A stretch of DNA of 64,000 nucleotides from Candidatus Melainabacteria bacterium. GTDB lineage: Bacteria; Cyanobacteriota; Vampirovibrionia; Obscuribacterales; Obscuribacteraceae. The position numbers and the translations under genes are program-made. The notes beneath the pieces are model-generated. The model ran no database searches and was not told where the DNA came from. It saw nothing but the letters and a program-made list of their open reading frames with translations. Location: positions 1 through 64,000 of the forward strand of contig JAFKGK010000004.1 of NCBI GenBank assembly GCA_017307165.1, written 5' to 3'. Below, one piece after another: positions 25,987 through 34,204 of the stretch; the first letter of the stretch is position 1; each line of letters opens with the position of its first letter.

Positions 25987-27416
25987 GATTCGGCCTCCCT
26001 CAATATAGACCGTGCCACATTGATGACATAGATGTCTTCTGGATCGAGATCGATTGCCTTGAGTGCGCTCTTGCACGCTTCCTGGCGTTCTTTGCGCGCA
26101 ATCTGCAATCTGGCCAGATCGACCCAGGCGCGCGCATAGCTAGGGTTAAGCGAAAGAGCCTTGTCCAGACATTTTTGCGCCTCTGCCAGATCGCCCTTTT
26201 CTAGACGATATTTTGCCACCTTGCGCCAGACCCACTCAAAATCAGGATCTTGCTCGAGACAGTCCAAAAATATATCCAGGGCTACTTCTTTATTGCCGCG
26301 CATGTCGGCGCGGTAAGCGCGCGCATAAAGATCCTGCACGGCTTGCTCGGGTATGTGGTGAGGCACACGTGCAGCAACGGCCTGACCGATGCGCTTTTTG
26401 TCCTCGGCTGTCTGAGCGCGGCTGGCAGCCTTGAGATAATAAGCTTTTGCATCGCGGGCATAGCCGAGATCTCGCAGCGCGTTGGCAATATCCCAGTTTG
26501 AATGAAAAGTATCGGCATCATCGACAGCAGGTATATAAAAAATACTGTCGATGGCCTTGCGCGGCACCAGATAATCGAGCAAGAGTTTGCGCGCATCGCC
26601 ATAACGCCTGTGCTTGACGAGAAAAGCAGCATACAGCTCGATCACATCAGCACCGATCTGCGTATCATCCTTACTCGCGTTGTAAAAACGCTCCGCATCC
26701 TTAGAGCTGATTTTGCCGCCGACCACGTCCTTTGGCATCGGTTCGGGCAGATTGGCTTTGTATATATCCTCGGCCTCGCGCTCGTGCCCTTCGCATTCGG
26801 CAAGCTCGGCATCGAGGAGAGCCAGCATGACCGGCACTGCCTGTAGTGCATCCGGCTTATCCGCGCCTCCAAGATCGAGCGCCTTGGTGTCTTTTTGCAC
26901 CTGCCACAAAACCGCGCGAGCCTTTTGATATTCGCCCAGGTCGATGAGCAGACCGACGTACTGGCCGGAGGCGACTATAGATTGAGCGCCAGCAATAAAG
27001 GCTTTTTGCGCGGCCTGTGCGGCCAGATTGGCCCCGGCATTAGCGGCATTGAGGCTCCTAAAGCCAGCCTCCAGTTGCTTGTAGGTAGCAGAGTCCTGCT
27101 CGAGCTGTTTCCGCCGCGCCTCAGATGTGGTGGCTCTGAGATTGCGCCTCAGGTCGCCCATGACACGATCAAAAACGACAAAACGGTGCTCATCCGTAAC
27201 AGCCTCGGGATGCTTGACGATAAAGTCATACTCGACCATCAATGCATCATGCAGGGCCTTGCGTTCCTCCGAGCGCAGCGGCAGAGGACTGTTTGCTCCG
27301 AGCAAGATACGCGAGGTCGCAGCAGAGGACTCGCCCTGAGCCAGCACTGCCTGTGGTGCAGCAATCGCAGCCAGAGCGAGCGCCATAGAGCGCATAATAT
27401 GGATATTTTTAGTCAA
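25983..27416 (-). CDS. Secreted TPR protein
   Basis: This 477-residue protein has a TTG start at 27416 that overlaps the stop of the nucleotidase gene and has GGTGAG 6 bases upstream. The signal peptide is MALALAAIAAPQAVLAQ. TPR units are clear near the C-terminus (FEWVWRKVAKYRLEKGDLAE, CLDKALSLNPSYARAWVDLA, CKSALKAIDLDPEDIYVINV) and weaker in the middle. It probably acts as a periplasmic scaffold together with the 25012 product. Confidence 0.82.
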   Translation of the reverse strand: MTKNIHIMRSMALALAAIAAPQAVLAQGESSAATSRILLGANSPLPLRSEERKALHDALMVEYDFIVKHPEAVTDEHRFVVFDRVMGDLRRNLRATTSEARRKQLEQDSATYKQLEAGFRSLNAANAGANLAAQAAQKAFIAGAQSIVASGQYVGLLIDLGEYQKARAVLWQVQKDTKALDLGGADKPDALQAVPVMLALLDAELAECEGHEREAEDIYKANLPEPMPKDVVGGKISSKDAERFYNASKDDTQIGADVIELYAAFLVKHRRYGDARKLLLDYLVPRKAIDSIFYIPAVDDADTFHSNWDIANALRDLGYARDAKAYYLKAASRAQTAEDKKRIGQAVAARVPHHIPEQAVQDLYARAYRADMRGNKEVALDIFLDCLEQDPDFEWVWRKVAKYRLEKGDLAEAQKCLDKALSLNPSYARAWVDLARLQIARKERQEACKSALKAIDLDPEDIYVINVARSILREAES

Positions 27417-27976
27417 TTTGCGCTCACCGTACTTTCTTTCTGGGCCTGGATATTTTTAAAATATTCTTCCACTTCCAACCAGCTATGCACTCTGTGATAG
27501 CCCTTTGCATGAGCGTTTTGCGGACTATCAAACAATATGCCGGTGCCGATGAAACGCGCAAAGTGGCGGGGATTGTCATCGATCAGATAGTCGGCATTGA
27601 TGATGCTCTTATCGCCGCAAAAAACAATGTTGAGAGGCGCAATAAAGGGAAAATGCGTCAATAGCCATTGATATTTTGCGTTAAAACTAGTCGGCACCTC
27701 CATGGCGGCGGTGGCGATAAAAATCTCATGATGCTTGCTGAGGCGTTCGAGGACGGCCGCGGCGTGGGGCATGACGGGCAGATCACCAAAAAATGTATCT
27801 TCGAGCACCATGGACATGAGATTGCGGTGCTGGTCGACGGCAAGGATCTCATGAAAATGAGCGCCGATCAGATCCGACTTGCTCAGATTAAGTCCATGGC
27901 GGCGGTTAAACTCATCGAGCACCTTTGCAAGTGTGTCGGCGATGACGTCGTCCATATCGACTGCGATGCGGGCCAT
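27413..27976 (-). CDS. 5'(3')-deoxyribonucleotidase-like HAD hydrolase
   Basis: Counted from ATG 27976 (MARIAVDMDDVIADT), this is a 187-residue HAD-fold protein of the NT5C type. Motif I is DMDDV with the nucleophile Asp, motif II lies near FIATAAM, and motif IV is the acidic YLIDDNPRHF. Such enzymes dephosphorylate nucleoside monophosphates. The long upstream frame has no family similarity and crosses a hairpin region. It heads an operon with two secreted proteins, to which it has no obvious functional link. Confidence 0.85.
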   Translation of the reverse strand: MARIAVDMDDVIADTLAKVLDEFNRRHGLNLSKSDLIGAHFHEILAVDQHRNLMSMVLEDTFFGDLPVMPHAAAVLERLSKHHEIFIATAAMEVPTSFNAKYQWLLTHFPFIAPLNIVFCGDKSIINADYLIDDNPRHFARFIGTGILFDSPQNAHAKGYHRVHSWLEVEEYFKNIQAQKESTVSAN

Positions 27977-28062
27977 GATAGATGGGATACCTCGATTGAT
28001 CGGCCTTGCGGCTTTGTGCAAGGCGTATTTTACCCCATGGCCTGGGTTGGGCCCAGGCGGGG

Positions 28063-28089
28063 GTGAGAAATATCGCAAAATATCTAACG
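28063..28089 (+). repeat. 27-base direct repeat, copy 1
   Basis: The block gtgagaaatatcgcaaaata and the next seven bases (tctaacg) recur at 28281-28307 with two mismatches. The two copies flank the GGTGACAA hairpin in the 367-base gap between 27976 and 28344. No coding region is seen in this gap. Confidence 0.7.
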
Positions 28090-28147
28090 GATCGGCGGTG
28101 ATGCTCGCCGCCACACCATCTCTTTTTTGGGGTTGATCAAAATGGCG

Positions 28148-28219
28148 AAAAAACGGTGACAACAGTGTACAAGTGGTGACAAAGTCGTCGCCAGTTGTCA
28201 CCACTTGTCACCGTTTTTT
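28148..28219 (-). terminator. Palindromic GGTGACAA region, probable terminator
   Basis: The outer arms aaaaaacggtgac (28148-28160) and gtcaccgtttttt (28207-28219) are perfect complements. The inner arms aagtggtgacaa and ttgtcaccactt (28171-28182, 28195-28206) are also perfect, leaving a 10-base bulge on one side and a 12-base loop. With U runs on both strands it can end the minus transcript of the zinc-ribbon gene. The four GGTGACAA-like cores could also be protein-binding sites. Confidence 0.65.
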
Positions 28220-28280
28220 AGAGGGTGAGAGGTGTTTTGAAAAAGAGATATACGCCCCGAAAGCCGGGGGGCATGAAAAA

Positions 28281-28307
28281 GTGAGAAAAATCGCAAAAAA
28301 TCTAACG
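28281..28307 (+). repeat. 27-base direct repeat, copy 2
   Basis: This is the partner of 28063-28089, differing at two positions. It lies just after the zinc-ribbon gene end and a small CCCCG/CGGGG hairpin (28255-28270). Confidence 0.7.
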
Positions 28308-28343
28308 CGCCGCGCCAGAGCACGCGCCGCGCGCGCAAACAGA

Positions 28344-28829
28344 CTATTGCGCCTCTACATCGATCGGATCCATGCCATTGTCCGCCGCCTTATTGTGATG
28401 CTCTTTTAGAGACTCACCGCAGCTCGGACAAAAGCGCTTGTCCCGATTGGCCGGCGTTCCGCATCCAGGACAAAAGAAATTGGGTGTGGCCGCATAGCCG
28501 GCCTTGGCCTCGGCCTTTTGCGAAGGCGTCGCATCAGGATCGTTTTTTGCCTTGACCTTATCGATCTCCGCCTGCAACACCGCCATTTCTGCCTCCAGCG
28601 ATGCCACCTCGTCACAGAGTCTCTTGACCTCATCCTCGCGAGCAGGAGCATGATTGTGCTTTTCGTCAAAGACCACCTTACCGATCTCAGCCAACCGCAT
28701 CGTCTTGCGCCGCTCTAGCTCGTTGATCTGATTTTGCAGGCTCATGGTCTGCATCAAATCCTGCGACCGCGTCTGAACCTTGTTCACTTCCCGGGCTACC
28801 GAATTGAACACATTATCGATTAGGCTCAC
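28344..28829 (-). CDS. Coiled-coil protein with C-terminal zinc ribbon
   Basis: The best start is GTG 28829 (reading MSLIDNVFNSV), with GGAG 7 bases upstream; longer frames add residues unlike the rest. This 161-residue protein has a long helical coiled coil (roughly 10-100), a linker, and a double-CXXC zinc ribbon (FFCPGCGTPANRDKRFCPSC) near residue 120-140. This architecture is common in bacterial cytoplasmic scaffold proteins. No enzymatic function is visible. Confidence 0.8.
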   Translation of the reverse strand: MSLIDNVFNSVAREVNKVQTRSQDLMQTMSLQNQINELERRKTMRLAEIGKVVFDEKHNHAPAREDEVKRLCDEVASLEAEMAVLQAEIDKVKAKNDPDATPSQKAEAKAGYAATPNFFCPGCGTPANRDKRFCPSCGESLKEHHNKAADNGMDPIDVEAQ

Positions 28830-28857
28830 GATTTTTCTCCGAATGGCTCTCTCAAAC

Positions 28858-30567
28858 TTATATACCACGGACCTTGACTGCATCCGACGACTGCCCGCCA
28901 AACTCCGATGCTGCCACTACTACGCGATTACGGCCGCCTTCTTTTGCTTTGTACAGAGCCTCATCAGCCTTGTGAAACAAGTCCTCAGCCGAATTGCAAT
29001 GCAGGGGAAAATTGGAGACGCCCAGGCTCGCCGAGATCTTGCCATAGCCGGGGACCTGGACCTCGTTGATCGAACGCCGCAATCTCTCAGCCAACTGCTC
29101 CGCCATTTCGATGGTCGTGTTTGGCAAAAGCAGGCAAAACTCTTCGCCACCATATCTCGCACAAAAATCTATCGATCGCGACCCCTGCCTCAGCACCGCG
29201 CCAATCGCCTTGATCGCCTCATCACCTGCCGCATGGCCAAAATTGTCATTGATCTTTTTGAGAAAATCCAGATCCACGATCACCAGGGACAAATCATGCT
29301 CGTAACGGCTGGCGCGCTCAAACTCTTTTTGCAGGTTTTCGTTAAAGGCACGCCGGTTGAATACCCCGGTCAAACCATCGGTCACAGCCTGCTTTTCGCG
29401 CTCTCGGTGCAGCTCCGCATTTTCGATTGCCACCGATAGATTGTCCGCCAGCGAGCCGATCAGAGAAATATCGTCGATACTCCACTCCCGCGTGCGATAC
29501 AGATCCTGCAAAAATAAGACGCCCAGAGTACGCTCACGCAGCACGATAGGCACGATCAAACCACTCCGCAAGGCCAGAGTACGCAAAAACTCTTTGTCAT
29601 AGGTGGTGCGGTCGTCGAGATCGGGGTCTTCGATGTTTTCGGGCGCTTCTTTTTCAAAGGCCTTGCTCGTAAAAGCCAGACCCTTTTGGTCCGTCACAAA
29701 CAAATCCTTGACCGAGGGCACTCCTTCGCGCGCATATTCAAAAACCGAGATCGTACCGTCATCCGGCTGCGACCGGAGCAGGTGGCAGCGACTGATGCCA
29801 AATGTATCGCCGATCTTTTCGACCGTCATATTGAGCACTTCTTCGATGTGGACGCTCGACTTGACCGCATTAGAAATAAAGTACACGAGACGCTCGCGCT
29901 CGAGATGCTTCATCCGTATCGAGTCACGCGCCGTGATGTCATGGATCAACTTGCGCGTCTGCTCTTCCATGGCGCTAGTCTTGTCTTCGATCTCTTCGTA
30001 TTGGCTGCGCAAGCGGTCGTTCTCGCGCTGCAGCTCCATCACCTCAAACCCACGCGAGATAGCAAACTCGAGCGGGTACCTCGAGAGCTCATCCAATATT
30101 GCCTTTTGATCCTCAAACTCGTTGGCCGCCAGGATCACGAGCGCCTTGATCGCCTCTCCATCCTTTACTGCCATAAAGGCAATTTCACCCAGTGCCTTGT
30201 CCACCGAGGCAGAGACCGAGATCTTGAGCTCCTTGAGATCGACATCGGCGTCAAAGGCCAGATAAGAGACCGGGAAACTAAAACCGCCCCCACCAGCCGC
30301 CGAGACCTGCTTAAACTCGCCAAACTCATCGATCTCCGGCACATAATCGGCCATGACGGCCTCCAGCAGGGCCTTCATCTCCTTGGCTTTCTGACCACCC
30401 ACAAAATTATCAGCAAAAGACTCCATCTCTGAGTCCCAAATCGCCACCGCACAACTATGCGCTGAGCTCGCCTCCATCGCGATCTCCGCGACAGCCTCCA
30501 GCACCTCTTGCAGCTCGAAAGCCGAAAGCAGGGTCACTAACTGGGATGGTAAATCATTTGCTGGCAT
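28858..30567 (-). CDS. GAF-GGDEF diguanylate cyclase
   Basis: This 569-residue protein has an N-terminal region with a possible degenerate sensor, then a coiled coil (~190-235), a GAF domain (~235-385, with SGLIVPIVLRERTLGVLFLQ), and a GGDEF domain (~400-560) reading DGLTGVFNRRAF, VDLDFLKKINDNFGH and the intact active site RYGGEEFCLLLP. It should make cyclic di-GMP in response to a ligand or redox signal. The RxxD inhibitory site is not obvious. It is transcribed away from the Tic20-like gene. Confidence 0.93.
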   Translation of the reverse strand: MPANDLPSQLVTLLSAFELQEVLEAVAEIAMEASSAHSCAVAIWDSEMESFADNFVGGQKAKEMKALLEAVMADYVPEIDEFGEFKQVSAAGGGGFSFPVSYLAFDADVDLKELKISVSASVDKALGEIAFMAVKDGEAIKALVILAANEFEDQKAILDELSRYPLEFAISRGFEVMELQRENDRLRSQYEEIEDKTSAMEEQTRKLIHDITARDSIRMKHLERERLVYFISNAVKSSVHIEEVLNMTVEKIGDTFGISRCHLLRSQPDDGTISVFEYAREGVPSVKDLFVTDQKGLAFTSKAFEKEAPENIEDPDLDDRTTYDKEFLRTLALRSGLIVPIVLRERTLGVLFLQDLYRTREWSIDDISLIGSLADNLSVAIENAELHREREKQAVTDGLTGVFNRRAFNENLQKEFERASRYEHDLSLVIVDLDFLKKINDNFGHAAGDEAIKAIGAVLRQGSRSIDFCARYGGEEFCLLLPNTTIEMAEQLAERLRRSINEVQVPGYGKISASLGVSNFPLHCNSAEDLFHKADEALYKAKEGGRNRVVVAASEFGGQSSDAVKVRGI

Positions 30568-30650
30568 AACGCTTTCAATGTGCCCGTTTTCAGCGCATTA
30601 AATCAACCAAAGTGTAATATCATTACCTGCATAGCTACAACGGAGCAGCC

Positions 30651-31058
30651 ATGCCAAGTTACTTTAATCGGCAACCAGACATGAGCGAAAAACTCGTCTC
30701 CGCCGGATGCTACCTGACCGGCGGCATACTCGGCCTGATCTACATCATCGTGGGCGGCCGCAGCAGAGAGGCCAATTTTTTCCGCTTTCACTTTTTGCAA
30801 GCAATGCTTTTCAGCATCATGCTCATGCTTATCAACTGGGCGCTCAACTTTTTTGTAGATACCACCACAGGCATCTTTGGCCTCGCTCCTGGCGGCGAAA
30901 CTGCAGTGACTGGACTCAGCATGGGCATGAGCTTTGTCATAATGGGATTGCGGTACCTTGCCGCTGCCATCGCGGTTGCTGGCATCATCCAGTGCTTGCG
31001 TGGCAAGTTTCTCGAGATCCCCTTTGTCTCCAACCTCGTCCGCGCCAATATGCGCTGA
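30651..31058 (+). CDS. Tic20-like / DUF4870-type membrane protein
   Basis: This 135-residue protein has about four membrane helices. The segment REANFFRFHFLQAMLF followed by helices at ~50-70 and ~85-110 is the pattern of Tic20-like and DUF4870 proteins (FHxxQA motif). Such proteins are common in cyanobacteria and relatives; function in bacteria is unclear. It lies 1 base before the next gene, so the two are an operon. Confidence 0.72.
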   Translation: MPSYFNRQPDMSEKLVSAGCYLTGGILGLIYIIVGGRSREANFFRFHFLQAMLFSIMLMLINWALNFFVDTTTGIFGLAPGGETAVTGLSMGMSFVIMGLRYLAAAIAVAGIIQCLRGKFLEIPFVSNLVRANMR

Positions 31059-31059
31059 T

Positions 31060-31740
31060 ATGGGCCGGCGTCTGTGCTTGCTATTGGCGGCCTGGGGCAC
31101 TTGCGGGATCATCGCGAGCATCCCCCAGGCCCAAGCCCAGCAATCGACTGGCTCGGGGCCAATGGGCGCGGCCTATCCGTATGGGTATTATGCCGAGCTA
31201 CCTGTGGTGCCTCCTGATCCAGGCCCAGTCAAGACCACTCCCGATCTAGCCGCCGACCCGGCTGATCCCAACAAGACCGCCCCGGGCAATATCCCGCAAG
31301 ACCCAAATGCCGCGCCTCCCACTGGAGCGCCACCGCCTATGCCGGCAGCGCCTCAGGCAGACAAGGCAAGCGACCCCAGCAAACCCGAAAAGGCTCCAGA
31401 TCAAAAGCCAGACCCACAGGAAAAAAGCGAGTCGCTTTTAGACTCTCTGTCCGGCAAGGCTTCGACTTTTCGTAGCGGTCCCCTCCCCGACAGCCCCGCT
31501 GGCCTGATCGTGCAAGAAATGCGCGTCGGCAACTACCAGCGGGCCCTCCAGGGCCTCGATCGCCAGCTAGAGAGCAATCCCGAGGCCTACGAGCTCGAAT
31601 ACCTCCGCGCCGTCAGCCTCGTCATGCTCAAACGCCAGGCAGAAGCCATGACCTCCTATCACAAGATCATCGACGGGAATGCCCGCCCCGAGATCAAGCG
31701 TCTGGCGCGTGCCGGCCTGGCCAAGCTGGAGCCGCGCTGA
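31060..31740 (+). CDS. Secreted Pro-rich protein with TPR-like C-terminus
   Basis: Counted from ATG 31060, this is a 226-residue protein with a signal peptide (LLLAAWGTCGIIASIPQAQA). Next comes a Pro/Ala/Asp/Lys-rich disordered stretch (residues ~40-130), then a helical TPR-like end (NYQRALQGLDRQLESNPEAY, AMTSYHKIIDGNARPEIK). It resembles many secreted TPR proteins of this genome. The overlapping frame that starts at 30958 is only the same frame extended upstream through the Tic20-like gene. Confidence 0.75.
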   Translation: MGRRLCLLLAAWGTCGIIASIPQAQAQQSTGSGPMGAAYPYGYYAELPVVPPDPGPVKTTPDLAADPADPNKTAPGNIPQDPNAAPPTGAPPPMPAAPQADKASDPSKPEKAPDQKPDPQEKSESLLDSLSGKASTFRSGPLPDSPAGLIVQEMRVGNYQRALQGLDRQLESNPEAYELEYLRAVSLVMLKRQAEAMTSYHKIIDGNARPEIKRLARAGLAKLEPR

Positions 31741-31761
31741 GCTCAGCAGATGCAGGCGGTC

Positions 31762-32520
31762 TCAATCAGCGTGTGACACCTGCACACGACCCAGAGCCTC
31801 TGCCAATCCCAATGGATCATCGGTGATGATGCCCTCTATGCCCATATCCATCGCCATGCGCCACTCCCTGAGCCCATTGACTGTCCATGAGTTGACACGC
31901 ATACCAGCAGCGATGGCCGCCTCGATAGTGTCGGTGCGACTCTCAGAGATACAGGGGTGAAAATATTTGCAACCAATGCGCGCGGCATAGGCAGGCAGAT
32001 CGATTAATATACCGTCCACGAGCAGGCCCAGATCGAGCGCGGGATCGAGCGCATGTAAACGCGCCAGCAAAGGATGATCAAAGGAGCTCACCACTACCTT
32101 GTCTCGATGCACGTAGCCGGAGAGCAACTCCAATAGCTCTTCTTCGATACCTTCATACTCGATTGGGGTATTTTTGATCTCTATATGCAACACGCATTTT
32201 CCATCTACCAGATCCAGCACCTCTTGCAACAATGGCACTTTCTCATCTGCATATGATCTATCAAACCACCGACCAGCACTCAATCTCTTGATCTCGTCCA
32301 GACTAGAATGCGCGACGAGGCCGACACCATTGGTGGTGCGACTCAGATCCTCGTCATGAAAAACCACCAGCTCTCCCGTCGAGCATCGCTGCACATCGAG
32401 CTCGATGCCGTCCACACGGATGTCGAGCGACTGCCTGAAGGCTGCCAGGGTGTTTTCTGGTGCCCAGTCACGACCGCCTCGATGAGCGATGATCTTTACA
32501 TTATTGGGCTCGGTTTTCAT
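31762..32520 (-). CDS. Glycerophosphodiester phosphodiesterase
   Basis: This 252-residue GDPD-family TIM barrel is of UgpQ type. It has IAHRGGRDWAPENTLAAF with catalytic His and Glu, DGIELDVQRCSTGELVVFHDEDL, and the C-terminal DMGIEGIITDDP. It releases glycerol-3-phosphate from deacylated phospholipids. There is no signal peptide, so it is cytoplasmic. It diverges from the kdsB gene. Confidence 0.95.
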   Translation of the reverse strand: MKTEPNNVKIIAHRGGRDWAPENTLAAFRQSLDIRVDGIELDVQRCSTGELVVFHDEDLSRTTNGVGLVAHSSLDEIKRLSAGRWFDRSYADEKVPLLQEVLDLVDGKCVLHIEIKNTPIEYEGIEEELLELLSGYVHRDKVVVSSFDHPLLARLHALDPALDLGLLVDGILIDLPAYAARIGCKYFHPCISESRTDTIEAAIAAGMRVNSWTVNGLREWRMAMDMGIEGIITDDPLGLAEALGRVQVSHAD

Positions 32521-32602
32521 GATTGCCTCAAAATTACTAGACTTTTTCTAGCATCTTTTGCCAAATAGGTCGATAATTAGCTAGTTTATCCGAGGTTTGC
32601 AA

Positions 32603-33370
32603 ATGTCTTCCAAGGCAAGAAAAGCCGCCATAGTCATCCCTGCCCGCTACGCATCCACGCGCTATCCAGGCAAGCCACTGGTTGAGATCGGCGGCAAGAC
32701 CATGATCGAGAGAGTCTGGGCACAAGCAAAAAAATGCCGCCTGGCCGACTCAGTCCTCATCGCCACCGATGATGAGCGCATCGCAGCGGCCGTCAAGGGC
32801 TTTGGCGGCGAGGTCATCATGACCAGAGACGACCATCCAACTGGCACAGACAGACTGGCCGAGGTCGCCACCAAACGCCCGGACATCGACATCATCGTCA
32901 ATATCCAGGGCGACGAGCCGGCCATCGATCCGGCGGCCGTGGACCGCGTCATTGCGCCTCTCATAGAGGATGAAAGAGTGGAGATGTCCACCATGGCCTT
33001 TCCCCTGACCTTAGATGAAGAAATCGAAAGCAATCAGATAGTCAAGACCGTCCTGGATCGCGATGGCTTTGCCCTGTATTTTTCGCGCCTGCCCATCCCC
33101 TTTCACCGCGACAAGCAACCCACCAACCACCAGTATCTCGGCCATGCCGGGCTCTATGTCTACAAACGCGACACCCTCCTGCGCATTGCCCAATTGCCCA
33201 CCGGCACCCTCGAAGACCTCGAAAAACTCGAGCAGCTCCGCGCACTTGAAAACGGTATCCGTATCAAAGTCGTGGTCATGGAGCCAGGATCGCGCACTCC
33301 TGCGGTGGATGTCCCCGAAGACGTGGCAAAAGTGGAATCATTTTTGATGCAGCACGCGTCAAGCAACTAA
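32603..33370 (+). CDS. kdsB: 3-deoxy-manno-octulosonate cytidylyltransferase
   Basis: KdsB makes CMP-Kdo for the inner core of LPS. This 255-residue protein has the nucleotide-binding VIPARYASTRYPGKPL, TDDERIAAAV, VNIQGDEPAIDP and the C-terminal ENGIRIKVVVMEPGSRTPAVD. ATG 32603 is chosen because GAGG lies 8 bases upstream; the in-frame TTG at 32597 is too close to it. It shows that the organism builds a Kdo-containing outer membrane. Confidence 0.96.
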   Translation: MSSKARKAAIVIPARYASTRYPGKPLVEIGGKTMIERVWAQAKKCRLADSVLIATDDERIAAAVKGFGGEVIMTRDDHPTGTDRLAEVATKRPDIDIIVNIQGDEPAIDPAAVDRVIAPLIEDERVEMSTMAFPLTLDEEIESNQIVKTVLDRDGFALYFSRLPIPFHRDKQPTNHQYLGHAGLYVYKRDTLLRIAQLPTGTLEDLEKLEQLRALENGIRIKVVVMEPGSRTPAVDVPEDVAKVESFLMQHASSN

Positions 33371-33394
33371 TCGCATTTTTTTGTCGGAGAGATC

Positions 33395-34204
33395 ATGTCA
33401 AAAAGCAAATACCTCAAGACCAGCGCCTCAGTCATGCTCTTAGCAAATGCAGTGCTCGTGCCGATGATACTAGCGCCGGGGGCAAATGCCGCCACCAGGG
33501 GCGACGCCGGTATGCCTCGTTACGCGCCCGCTCCAGGCGTAAACAAGGTCGATACAATAGAGCCCAAAAACGTACCTGACTTTCCGGCACCCAATGCAAA
33601 ACCACAGGGTGGATCGGGAGCCGCACTCAAGGCCGATGCAGCCTCCACCACCCTGCCGGTGCAGACCCATCTTAAACTCGTGCTCGAGACCTTTGTCGAC
33701 GCCAAGACCAGCCAGCCGGGCGATATCTTTGAGGCCCACGTCAAAGACGATCTGTTTTTAGGCAATACGCTCTTGCTCGCCAAAGGTAGCCTCATCAGAG
33801 GCAGAGTCGCCGAAGTCACCAAGCCCCGCCTCTTGAGCCGCGCCGCAAAGATCGGCCTCAAGCTGGAGCAGATCAATACGCCGACCGGTGAGGTCATCCC
33901 TCTGGATGCCGCTCTCGAGTTTCAAAAGGGCCTCACTAACCAAAAAGGCCAGCTCGATCCAGGCACCAATTTTGGTACCAGAGTCGAAGGCAACCTCAAA
34001 TCAGTCACCGGCATGAATAGCACCGGCGGCACCCGCACCGCCCTGATCGCCGCCAACGTCGCCACCCTGGGCGCACCGGCAGTCGCCACTGCCATCGGTG
34101 GCTCGGCCGTTGCTATATTTCGCTCTGGCGACAACGTGCAACTCGGTCCCGGTCAGGAGATCGAAGTACAACTCACCAACGATCTGGGCATCCAGATCAA
34201 CTAG
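33395..34204 (+). CDS. Secreted protein with TrbI-like barrel and Gly-zipper helix
   Basis: This 269-residue protein has a signal peptide (VMLLANAVLVPMILAPGANA). The central part (~85-170) is beta-rich and resembles barrels of the TrbI/VirB10 kind: PGDIFEAHVKDDLFLG, LLLAKGSLIRGRVAEV and PTGEVIPLDAALE. Next comes a Gly/Ala helix (ATLGAPAVATAIGGSAVAIF) and a GPGQEIEVQL end. It is likely an envelope protein. It follows kdsB by 24 bases and overlaps the convergent TPR gene end by 4 bases. Confidence 0.72.
   Translation: MSKSKYLKTSASVMLLANAVLVPMILAPGANAATRGDAGMPRYAPAPGVNKVDTIEPKNVPDFPAPNAKPQGGSGAALKADAASTTLPVQTHLKLVLETFVDAKTSQPGDIFEAHVKDDLFLGNTLLLAKGSLIRGRVAEVTKPRLLSRAAKIGLKLEQINTPTGEVIPLDAALEFQKGLTNQKGQLDPGTNFGTRVEGNLKSVTGMNSTGGTRTALIAANVATLGAPAVATAIGGSAVAIFRSGDNVQLGPGQEIEVQLTNDLGIQIN

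Noticed and set aside
30707-31249. 180-codon plus-strand frame
   Set aside because: It overlaps the Tic20-like and Pro-rich genes in another frame, and is His/Arg/Cys-rich shadow sequence.
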